From contig CAZTOW010000021.1 in NCBI GenBank assembly GCA_964615375.1, forward strand, positions 1 through 64,000: 64,000 nucleotides of DNA. Direction: 5' to 3'. Made by a program: the position numbers and the translations under genes. The notes under the pieces were generated by a model. The model had not been told where the DNA came from. It saw nothing but the letters and a program-made list of their open reading frames with translations, and made no database searches. Positions 16,901-23,288 of this stretch are shown piece by piece (within the stretch, counting starts at the first letter, position 1; every line of letters starts with the position of its first letter). This DNA comes from CAZKWG01 sp964615375. Its GTDB lineage: Bacteria > Myxococcota_A > UBA796 > CAZKWG01.

Positions 16901-19005
16901 CCAGAAAGCTCCAGCCAGGGCTGGGCGCCGAGGATGCGCTCCCCAGTCTGCAACAGAAGTCTGGGAGCAGCGGGGTTCGACTCGTCGCACTCCGCCAGGA
17001 GATCCTGTGCCAACCTCAGACGCCGCGGGCGTCGCGTGAGCTTCCCCGGCCTCACCCAGGCCACTCGGGTCGGGACGTGAGGAGAACGCACAACACGAAC
17101 TCCGTCGAGGCGCCTGGCCGTTACCAACCGCTCCGGCTGCTCAACGCCGCTTCCTCGCAGATGTGCCCAGGGCTCGAGCCCTTCGCCGACCCACCAGGTC
17201 GCAGGCCCTGGCCTTGGGAGCAGATCTGGAGACGTGGCCGCTCCCTCGGCAGCCAGCGTGAGTCGCAGGTGTCCGCGACTGTCCTGCTGGGGAATCGTGA
17301 GGACGCCGCACGGGTGAATCCGCGCGCCCGCAACAGGCACGAGAGCGCCATCGGCGGAAGGACTGGAGAGGATCGGACATGCCCACGCGGGCACGCGGCC
17401 TGGCACGCGTGAGGGCATCGCGAGGCCGTGTACGGGCTGCTCGTCCAGGGTGCTCCAGGTCAACATCCTACGTAGCGCGGCGGTCGCCAAAAGCGGCAGG
17501 CGCCCCCTGGCGTCCAAGGCTGGCACAAGCGCCGCGACGACCAGCGAACCGGTGAGCCCCTCATCGCTCCGCCGCTCTCCCAGCAACCCGCGCAGCCTGC
17601 GCCGCAGGAATCGGAACTGCCGGGCCAGTTCACGTTCGACCGCCAGGGCGAACCAGCTCTCCATGAGGACACCGGCAGGATGGGGGCGCCATTCCTCTGC
17701 CCCGCGTCTGCGGTCAGCGACCCCAGGCATTGGCGCAGGCGGTCGGAACAACGCGACGGCTCCGTGCAGCATGAACCGTCCATGCTCATCGGGACCGGGC
17801 AACGTACAAGTCAGCTCGAAGGGCGCCACGGGAAGCGGCGCGCAGGACCAGTCAAGCAACCGAAGATGAAGGCGGATCATGAGCGAGTAGCTCATCCCCG
17901 ATCGCCAACAATCCTCAATCGTCTGCTCATGGCCTACCACATCGTAGCCCTCACAGTTCAGCCGGGCCTGTCCGCTCACCAAAGGCGCAGGAAAGCTGGC
18001 TCGCAGCGCCGCTTGCAGGCCCCAGACCAGGCGATCACCTGGGGCCGACCGCTCCTGTAGAAAGCTCGGACAGAACTGGCTGAGCTGCCCCGACAGCGAG
18101 CGCCCAGGCGGAGCGCCTGTACCTGCCAGCGGAGCAGACGGCCAGGCCGTGGCGACCTCAACCGCAGGACACTCCAGGTGTTCCGCCAGCCGCCGTCGAA
18201 GGTGCAGATGGTCGTCACTCTCCGACCTCGGCACGATCTGGGCGATACGATGGGCCCATACCAACAGATTGTCATCGAGGTCTCGCAGACCGGCTGGTCC
18301 AATGAGGGCCCGATAACGCAGCTCTCCCGTCTCCTGCCGATAATAGACGAACCGGATGGCGCCGCTGCCCGGCTCGAATGAGACCAGCAGCCCGTAGGGC
18401 ACCAGGGGCAGGCAGGTCCGATAGTGACTCGAGGTCGCCGACCACTTCGTATCGGACAACGTCTCTGTCAGACAGACCGCGGCGACCTGGAAGTGGCCAT
18501 GGCGCGCGACCGTCTTCAGGTGCTTGATCGTGGACTGCTGACCGACGCGGGGGCTCAGGTCGACGGCGTCCGCAGTGAATCCGAGCACCGACACGAACAG
18601 CTGGTGCATGCGCTGCTCGAAGTCCGACCAGCGGATGGTCTTCGCGAGCGCGTCGAGGGCGGCCACGACCCTCGCCCCCTTGGGGATCGCATCGATGAAC
18701 GGCTTGAACTCGATCGTCGGCGCGAGGGGGTCAGGTTGTCCTCGGGGGGGCTCCTTTGGGATGACCGGGGGCGGCGGTGACAGATGGTCACCCCCCGTCT
18801 TCACGACGAGGTCACCGCTCGCTTCTTGCGGCTCAGGCGCCAGACGCATCGCGTCCAGGACACGCTGATGGTCGTGTGGGGTGAGGTTCTCCCAGCCCCG
18901 CACCACGAACTCCTGCTCGAACGCCGAGGCTGCCCGCTCAAGTCCCATGCTCTCCAGCACCTTCAACAGGGACCTGACGAGGGGCACCAGGGAGGACTGG
19001 GACAT
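13969..19005 (-). CDS. Giant fused RNA polymerase beta/beta'-like protein lacking the catalytic loop
   Basis: A 1678-residue protein. By eye, residues 314-420 follow the RpoB N-terminus: SFLQ, GLQAALRASFP, SG, TIEDCWRSGMSYSLMIRL, then GRFMLHGA. Residues 800-870 recall the RpoB DILVGK-TP to RVPPG region (DIVLGVDTP, VEDTPVYAVPPP). Residues 992-1010 have C-x-C-x12-C-x2-C ending CDRCG, the exact RpoC zinc spacing, followed by a PVLHPW segment where RpoC has PV-HIW. Residues 1126-1195 match the RpoC EWMILDVIPVIPPDLRP-to-QEAVDAL stretch (LWLEALPWPTPDLLR, then NAALALAAGLG and AVDA). No NADFDGD loop exists, so it should not synthesise RNA. Residues 110-280 and 1230-1678 are unrecognised. I chose ATG 19005 (MSQSSLVPLV); the frame is open to 19122. 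It is translationally coupled to the SNF2 gene. Confidence 0.85.
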   Translation of the reverse strand: MSQSSLVPLVRSLLKVLESMGLERAASAFEQEFVVRGWENLTPHDHQRVLDAMRLAPEPQEASGDLVVKTGGDHLSPPPPVIPKEPPRGQPDPLAPTIEFKPFIDAIPKGARVVAALDALAKTIRWSDFEQRMHQLFVSVLGFTADAVDLSPRVGQQSTIKHLKTVARHGHFQVAAVCLTETLSDTKWSATSSHYRTCLPLVPYGLLVSFEPGSGAIRFVYYRQETGELRYRALIGPAGLRDLDDNLLVWAHRIAQIVPRSESDDHLHLRRRLAEHLECPAVEVATAWPSAPLAGTGAPPGRSLSGQLSQFCPSFLQERSAPGDRLVWGLQAALRASFPAPLVSGQARLNCEGYDVVGHEQTIEDCWRSGMSYSLMIRLHLRLLDWSCAPLPVAPFELTCTLPGPDEHGRFMLHGAVALFRPPAPMPGVADRRRGAEEWRPHPAGVLMESWFALAVERELARQFRFLRRRLRGLLGERRSDEGLTGSLVVAALVPALDARGRLPLLATAALRRMLTWSTLDEQPVHGLAMPSRVPGRVPAWACPILSSPSADGALVPVAGARIHPCGVLTIPQQDSRGHLRLTLAAEGAATSPDLLPRPGPATWWVGEGLEPWAHLRGSGVEQPERLVTARRLDGVRVVRSPHVPTRVAWVRPGKLTRRPRRLRLAQDLLAECDESNPAAPRLLLQTGERILGAQPWLELSGQMLLHDQRSWGLKIDEIFRAISRAGTPTAAHEAGEEGRTPHSARCLRLPAGGHRVVIGAGVSPRRSRRGVLLGWRAWIELAELVEVDVALVDSQGRWYRPELASVDLPWSLDDGEAPDIVLGVDTPLSQVGSWVSGEEGELIDGVGVEDTPVYAVPPPQSRIVRIVDHVERSAVTGEARVSPHRDVVTSRAAWREWSALHPDRAHGVTVAEHIWSDAARARCAALLIAADVGLPMRLFPDPWARSPAAMRRIRLCSRSFDAIPNLSRPLRDILHKAWHEAGAPALRSAACECGAQNGAAWMGRRCDRCGQPVRMRPTRLDGAPWPAIPLPWPVLHPWRAEIAAALIGLTAGELRELLGTWGPVQLRQTLAERMQSGDPLSDGIRRLRLRSNAPGGLTSSQRASLGLAIERLSAMLCVDPELRGLWLEALPWPTPDLLRFGLVAGAPEPRTSPLLKKLQGVNAALALAAGLGSVRHEVFERQAQVAVQGAVDAWLGTPDDRPGLGTLAANLRFHWPFARSGFDPLTCPGLVSLCGELEEEPAARSETLVPVPLTVGALEAPPPSAREVEAGAGPSRVARLRLASASEQQVVFSRVVWSASPEQRRRWLQAAGRSSPETKGEQVRDLTRSTGLARLLTFLDADDRVWLDRRLARWEQTEIDEPLPSDDWRLPVSHRWGRPRPELSPDVGFVDGERGFEVLQPARAERVGSTSTDWRVRRAVARIRGRWWPWIVAVLCATERMLPADEREMGNGAAARAVAGLAQALQVRHPAVVALLDLVEPDDLDGGRRTLELADEAATRALDGLTDLARAGRLTAAFCELCAQALSGWYKVEISAEAPMGLRWSPGDPARPGRRVLTAAHPAWRSLAEVMLVEDPLALCSLDEGSPRHVPMPLLRMVGLASVGEAIEGVEEWPSLQSQREALPEPCSDVTEAQDAASAPPTGPVTEPVTPSADTGVRVLDESALAWILRELWRSPR

Positions 19006-19338
19006 GGTGGGCGTCTGCGTCTCCGACGGATTCGACTGAAGCGGTCTAACCGGCCAGCCAGACGGCTGCACGATCATGCCGACCTCTTCGGCCATCACGC
19101 GCCAAGGCACCGGTCTCGCCATCGGCGAAGCGCCAGCGGAGCTCGATCAGGGTTGCCCGCTGGCCGAGCGGGCCATGGCCTGCGCCCAGGAGGTCCCATG
19201 GCAGCAAGCTCAAGGCTGCAGGCCACGCCCGCGAGCGCGGTGCTCTCGGACGACGTCATGGAGGTCGACGAGGCCCAGGCGTGGCTCGCCGCCCGGCGCC
19301 AGGTAGCCACGCCCGAAATGCCGAGGTAGAGTACAAGC
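19006..19338. promoter_or_regulatory. Divergent intergenic region between polymerase-like and toxin-antitoxin operons
   Basis: This 333-bp stretch separates two divergent operons. The minus-strand frame stays open to 19122, so part may encode an N-terminal extension of the polymerase-like protein (possible Met starts at 19122, 19095 and 19077, none with a good ribosome site). The plus-strand promoter of the antitoxin gene is at its right end. No other gene is supported. Confidence 0.5.
19304..19338 (+). promoter_or_regulatory. Leaderless promoter for the toxin-antitoxin operon
   Basis: TAGAGT at 19327-19332 is a good -10 box. TAGCCA at 19304-19309, 17 bases upstream, is a 4-of-6 match to the -35 consensus. 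Transcription would begin at or within a base of the antitoxin ATG at 19339, and no ribosome site is present, so the mRNA is probably leaderless. Confidence 0.5.
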
Positions 19339-19572
19339 ATGGCCGCACTCACCGCCCGACTCCTCGATGGCCGCTTCGTCCTGGATGACCCCACGGACGA
19401 AGACGCGCCGAAGCTCACTCTGGTCCTCGAAGACGACGAGGATGAGCTCGATCCTGAGGATCAAGCGCGCCTGGACGCGCTCCTCGACCGCGGGTTGGCA
19501 CAGGTAGCGCGGGGTGAGACCGTCTCCGCCGAAGAGTTCCTCGCGAAGCTCAAGGCGCGACGCCAGAGATGA
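19339..19572 (+). CDS. Antitoxin-like small acidic protein
   Basis: A 77-residue acidic protein with an Asp/Glu-rich middle (LEDDEDELDPEDQARLDALL) and a C-terminal segment RGETVSAEEFLAKLKARR, the type of tail that many RelB/ParD/PHD-like antitoxins use to wrap their toxin. Its last codons overlap the next ORF by 4 bp (ATGA). Size, acidity, order and overlap with a RelE/ParE-like toxin identify it as the antitoxin. No clear DNA-binding motif is visible, and the expected role is neutralisation of the downstream toxin. Confidence 0.75.
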   Translation: MAALTARLLDGRFVLDDPTDEDAPKLTLVLEDDEDELDPEDQARLDALLDRGLAQVARGETVSAEEFLAKLKARRQR

Positions 19573-19871
19573 GCTACCGCGTGCGGCTCGCCTTCCAGGC
19601 AGAGCTTCAGGGTCTGGAGATCGCCGAGTGGTGGGAGGCGAACCGCCCCAAGGCTCCAGGCCTGTTCGACGAGGAGATCTCGAAGGCGCTGGCCTACCTG
19701 GTGGACGCGCCACACTCGGGTGTTCCACTCCGTGGACGTCATCGGGGGCTACGCAGGCTTGTGCTCCACAAGACGAGGTACTACCTATACTACAACGTCG
19801 ATGAGGAGAAGCGAGAGGTCGAGATCGTCAACATCTGGCACACATCGAAGGGCAAGGGACCGCCGCTGTAG
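19569..19871 (+). CDS. RelE/ParE-superfamily toxin
   Basis: A 100-residue basic protein with the RelE/ParE layout: MSYRVRLAFQAELQGLEIAEWWEANRP (strand then helix pair), a middle helix with FDEEISKALAYLVDAP, HSGVPL, then RRLVLHKTRYYLYYNVDEEKREVEIVNIWHTSKG (the terminal beta sheet). Family members inhibit translation or gyrase; the sequence cannot decide which. It starts within the antitoxin stop. Position next to the polymerase-like operon and the recombinase fits stabilisation of an accessory island. Confidence 0.85.
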   Translation: MSYRVRLAFQAELQGLEIAEWWEANRPKAPGLFDEEISKALAYLVDAPHSGVPLRGRHRGLRRLVLHKTRYYLYYNVDEEKREVEIVNIWHTSKGKGPPL

Positions 19872-19880
19872 GTTCCAGGT

Positions 19881-21974
19881 TCACGCCGCCCGCAGCCCCT
19901 CCAGCGCCGCCAGGGCCTCGCGCTCGTTCAGGCCGGACAGCTCGCGCCAGACCTTGTTGGTGATCAGAGCGCCTCGCGCCTCGGCCTCCTCCATGGCTCC
20001 CAGTAGCCGCGCCCCCACAGCCAGTGGCGCGAGGGCCTGGGTTACCCGTGCGCGGCTCACCCCCAGGTGCGCCGCGAGGTCGGCGCGGTTGTGGACGCCG
20101 GGCAGCCGACCGATGAGGGCCTCCCACTCGCGGGCGCGCGCCAAGACGCTGGTGCGTGGTCGAGACGGTGCCGACGATTCGACACCAACATTCTGTTCAG
20201 GCTTACTGCACGTCCGCATCGCGACGATGATGAAGACCCTGAGCCCCTGATCGACCCTCCATGTGGTTCGTGAACGCTGCGCCTCGTGGAGCCATCTTAG
20301 ATCGCCCCTGCCATGACCAGACCTGTCGCTGAACGACAGGCTCTGGTCGGCAGCGGCGCTCTCCACCTGTTCAGCAGGTTCGGCCGTCTCGATCTCGTCC
20401 AGGAGCTGATCCAGCCCGGCGTTGTCGAACGGCACGATGGTCTCGATGACCAGCTCCTTCCGGTCCTTCACGAGCAGGTCCCGGATGAAGTAGCGCATGA
20501 CGCGCCGCTGCACCGGCATGGGCAGGCGGGTGAAGTCGCCCTTCAGGGTCTCGGCGAAGCGGGCCACCTGGGCGCGGTTCTTCTCCAGGGCCTGACTGCA
20601 GTAGTCCTCCTGCTGGATGACCTCGGCCTGGGACTCCAGGGCGGCCTTGCGGGCGCGGGCCTTCTCGATCTCGGCCTGGCAGACCTTGATGTCCACGCCA
20701 GCGCCGATGGCGTCGATGTAGCGGGCGATGCGCTGGTCGAGGACGCCGAGCTGCTGCTTCAGCGCGCGGCCGTCCGTGCCGTACTTGTCGCGGAGGGACT
20801 CGATGCGGGCCTGCGCGGCCTGGTCGAGCGTGGCCAGCGTGGCGGGATCGCCGAGGTGCGCGCGGAGCACGTCGAGCACCACGCCATCGGCCCACTCGAC
20901 CGGGACCGGCAGCGAGGGGCAAACCTCCTTGCCCTTCGAGGCGTAGCCGTTGCAGTAGTAGGCGATGCGCACGCGCTTGTCGCCGCGCGAGCCCTTGTAG
21001 TTCTGGCGGCGCACCGAGAAGGTCGAGCCGCACTGGCCACAGCGCAGCAGCCGCGTCAGCAGGTACTCGGTCGGCGAGGCCGGCGACGCGGGCTCCTTGA
21101 AGGGCCGGGTCCGCGCCTGCCGGGCGCGCTCCTCGAACAGGGCGCGGTCGATCAGCGGCTCGTGCGTGTTCTCGACGACGACCTGGCGGTCGGCCTCGCT
21201 GCGCTGGCGCTGGTCGCGGCCCTTCTTGCGCGTCTTGAACCAGACCGTGTCGCCGATGTAGACGCGGTTGCTGAGGATGAAGCCGACCGTCGCCACGGTC
21301 CAGTGCTTGCCGTTCGGCGCCCGCTCGCCGCGCCGGTTCAGCGCGTTGGTGATCTGCCGACAGCCCTTGCCCTGGTGGACCGACATGTCGAAGATCTCGC
21401 GCACCACGCGGATCTCCTGCTCGTCGCCGGGCACCAGGCGGCCGTGCTCCTCGCCGTTGTTCCCCTGGACCTTCGAGATGCGGTAGGCGTAGGGGGTCCG
21501 GCCGCCGTTGACGAAGCCGCGCGAGGCGTTCTCCTTCATCCCGCGGATCGTCTCGGTGGCGAGGTTCATCGAGTAGAACTGGTTGATGACCTCGATCATC
21601 CCCTCGTACAGGAAGCCCGCCGCCGACTCCGGGTCAGTGGGCTCGGAGACCGAGCGCACCCGCCCGCCCATGCGTCGGATGATCGCCTTGTAGCCGACCG
21701 ACTCCTCCTGGAATCGGGAGAAGCGGCAGAACTTGTAGACCAGGACCAGGTCCACCTTGTTCCGCTTGCAGAACTCCATCATCGCCATGAAGCCCGGCCG
21801 CTTCTCGGCCGGCGCGTAGCCACTCTCGCCCTCGTCCACGAATTCCTTCAGGAAGACGTGATCGCCGTGGTCCGTGATGTAGTTGGCCACGATCTTGCGC
21901 TGGGCGGCGATGGACAGGTCCTTGAGCGCCTGTTCTTCGGTGGACACGCGGTAGTAGGTGACGACGTTCGGCAT
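19881..21974 (-). CDS. Large serine recombinase (site-specific integrase)
   Basis: A 697-residue recombinase. The catalytic domain begins NVVTYYRVSTEEQ with nucleophile Ser11, and carries an FCRFSR motif in place of DRLSR. A Recombinase domain follows (GGRTPYAYRI to the ITNALNRRG and NRVYIGD segments), then a zinc ribbon (LRCGQCGS, YYCNGY, VCPSL), a coiled-coil region and an extra C-terminal helix-turn-helix (GVHNRADLAAHLGVSRARVTQAL). ATG 21974 follows GAGGAGCC. The protein should integrate or excise the element carrying it by acting at att sites. It lies 10 bp after a small recombinase-like gene, and its presence supports the neighbouring genes being mobile. The attachment sites were not identified. 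Confidence 0.93.
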   Translation of the reverse strand: MPNVVTYYRVSTEEQALKDLSIAAQRKIVANYITDHGDHVFLKEFVDEGESGYAPAEKRPGFMAMMEFCKRNKVDLVLVYKFCRFSRFQEESVGYKAIIRRMGGRVRSVSEPTDPESAAGFLYEGMIEVINQFYSMNLATETIRGMKENASRGFVNGGRTPYAYRISKVQGNNGEEHGRLVPGDEQEIRVVREIFDMSVHQGKGCRQITNALNRRGERAPNGKHWTVATVGFILSNRVYIGDTVWFKTRKKGRDQRQRSEADRQVVVENTHEPLIDRALFEERARQARTRPFKEPASPASPTEYLLTRLLRCGQCGSTFSVRRQNYKGSRGDKRVRIAYYCNGYASKGKEVCPSLPVPVEWADGVVLDVLRAHLGDPATLATLDQAAQARIESLRDKYGTDGRALKQQLGVLDQRIARYIDAIGAGVDIKVCQAEIEKARARKAALESQAEVIQQEDYCSQALEKNRAQVARFAETLKGDFTRLPMPVQRRVMRYFIRDLLVKDRKELVIETIVPFDNAGLDQLLDEIETAEPAEQVESAAADQSLSFSDRSGHGRGDLRWLHEAQRSRTTWRVDQGLRVFIIVAMRTCSKPEQNVGVESSAPSRPRTSVLARAREWEALIGRLPGVHNRADLAAHLGVSRARVTQALAPLAVGARLLGAMEEAEARGALITNKVWRELSGLNEREALAALEGLRAA

Positions 21975-21984
21975 GGCGGGCTCC

Positions 21985-22470
21985 TCAGCAGGCGGGGTTC
22001 TTGGCGGCGGCTTCGCGGGCGAGGCGGTTGGCGCGACGGGTCGCGGCGCCCCGACGGGCGGCATCCTGGCGCTGCATCCGACTGAAGGCGTTGAAGGCTT
22101 CGATCAGCCGCTCATACAGCACGCTCTCGTCCTTCTCCTCATCCATCGTGTGCTGGGTGAGCAGGCGGACCTTGTACTTGCGGCGTAGGCCCTGGAACAG
22201 GATCGACTCTTCCTGGTAGCGGGTCAGCCGATCACCCGAGGAGACCAGCAGCACGTCGAATTCGCCCGCCCTCATCGCCTCGGTGAGCGCGCGCGCTCCC
22301 TTGCGCTCGAAGAGTCGCCCCCCCGCGTCGGCGTCCAGATCCTCGACGTGGAGCACACGCACGTCGTCGGGGTGGGCGGCGAGCCAGGTCTCGAAGAAGG
22401 CGCGCTGCGCTGGCGCGGAGTTCGGGCCGTCGGGCTTGCAGGCGCGCAGGTAGGTCGCGATGCGTCTCAT
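21985..22470 (-). CDS. Small resolvase-domain protein with Cys in place of the catalytic Ser
   Basis: A 161-residue protein made only of a serine-recombinase catalytic domain plus a short Arg/Ala-rich helix. It starts MRRIATYLRACKPD, aligning with the usual Y-x-R-x-S motif, so Cys replaces the nucleophilic Ser. The downstream LVSSGDRLTR motif (normally DRLSR) and the long helix E (LYERLIEAFNAFSRMQRQDAARRG) are retained. ATG 22470 follows GGAGATCCC. It is immediately upstream of the large recombinase gene and probably co-transcribed. It may be a regulatory or heteromeric partner, or a Cys-nucleophile enzyme; the sequence alone cannot tell. Confidence 0.8.
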   Translation of the reverse strand: MRRIATYLRACKPDGPNSAPAQRAFFETWLAAHPDDVRVLHVEDLDADAGGRLFERKGARALTEAMRAGEFDVLLVSSGDRLTRYQEESILFQGLRRKYKVRLLTQHTMDEEKDESVLYERLIEAFNAFSRMQRQDAARRGAATRRANRLAREAAAKNPAC

Positions 22471-22989
22471 GGGATCTCCGTTGTCCGGTGGGGCCTCTCG
22501 CACCACGTCTGCAAAAACAATGCCATCCCGCCCGACTGTCAAGGTCGGGGGCATTCAGACAGACATAAAACTTGAGCTGGCGGCGGCGGCACGAGAAATT
22601 CCAGGCGAAACAGGCGACTTGTTCGACGACGGACGAAGGCGTCGGATTCGCTAACACAGCCAGCCCTGACGCCGTTCGGGCAAACCTGATCCGGGATGTC
22701 GGCAGCGGGTTGGCCTGGCTCCTGGCGCTTCGGTGGCTTGGTTCGGGGGCTGTCGCGGGTGAGCATGGAGCGCACGGATCCGTGAACGCCGCCATCGGGG
22801 TCCTCGAACGCAGCCAGAGCGGCGGCCGAGGGTCAGGGCGAGGTCAGAAACGCCGTCACCAGCGACGCCGGAGGGCTGGCGGGGCGGCGGTATTCATCGT
22901 GCGCCGGCCTGGGACCTGGGGCCTGAGCATGGGCATGCCGGTTGCTCTCCGAGCCGATCGCGCGGGCCGTCGCCCGCTCGGAGGTGACC
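22471..22989. other. Intergenic region between recombinase operon and small gene
   Basis: About 520 bp. The left end holds the recombinase promoter. A 213-codon plus-strand frame (22572-23213) crosses the region, but its Arg/Gly-rich composition is typical of chance frames and its end overlaps the better supported gene at 22990. No RNA gene or repeat was recognised. An attachment site of the recombinase could be here, but I could not define one. Confidence 0.4.
22514..22549 (-). promoter_or_regulatory. Promoter with overlapping palindromic operator for the recombinase operon
   Basis: On the minus strand TTGACA (22542-22537) and TGTTTT (22519-22514) are separated by 17 bases, a good -35 and a weak -10. 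An inverted repeat CCCGAC/GTCGGG (22531-22536 and 22544-22549) brackets the -35 box, so a repressor bound there would block transcription. The start codon at 22470 lies about 37 bases past the expected transcript start. Confidence 0.5.
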
Positions 22990-23154
22990 ATGGCGAAGAA
23001 GCAGCCCCTGGCAGTTCGGATCGTGCGTGTGCCCTCGGCCGACGCGGCGCTGGCCCAGCGCGAGGCGGCGAAGGTGCTCGGGCAGCACCTCGGGGAGATG
23101 TATGTCGCCGACAGGATGGAGGAGACCCAGCGGCAGGCCACCATCGAGACGTAG
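22990..23154 (+). CDS. Small hypothetical protein (54 residues)
   Basis: The ATG at 22990 is preceded by a strong ribosome site (GGAGGTGACC). The protein starts MAKKQPLAVRIVRVPSADAA and continues as a helical segment (ALAQREAAKVLGQHLGEMY) with a charged tail. It has no signal or membrane segment. Small proteins of this size near large serine recombinases can be directionality or regulatory factors, but nothing in the sequence proves that. The strong ribosome site and sensible composition support a real gene. Confidence 0.6.
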   Translation: MAKKQPLAVRIVRVPSADAALAQREAAKVLGQHLGEMYVADRMEETQRQATIET

Positions 23155-23288
23155 CAGAGATTTCGTGCTCTCCGCGATTCTCGGAGCAACGCCCGCTCCG
23201 GGCTGGCGCGTGACGCGCTCCCAAGATAATCCGAACTTCAACCGCTCCCTTCGGGGCGACGTGAAGTGCGGGTTCTCTGGGAGGTCCG

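Noticed and set aside
13969..19005. Giant protein as an active alternative RNA polymerase
   Set aside because: The NADFDGD metal-binding loop and most of beta' are missing, so catalysis is not expected.
20313..22085. 590-codon plus-strand ORF opposite the recombinase
   Set aside because: Leu/Val/His-rich antisense artefact; the recombinase motifs on the minus strand are unambiguous.
22572..23213. 213-codon plus-strand ORF
   Set aside because: Arg/Gly-rich chance composition and overlap with the better supported small gene at 22990, which has a strong ribosome site.
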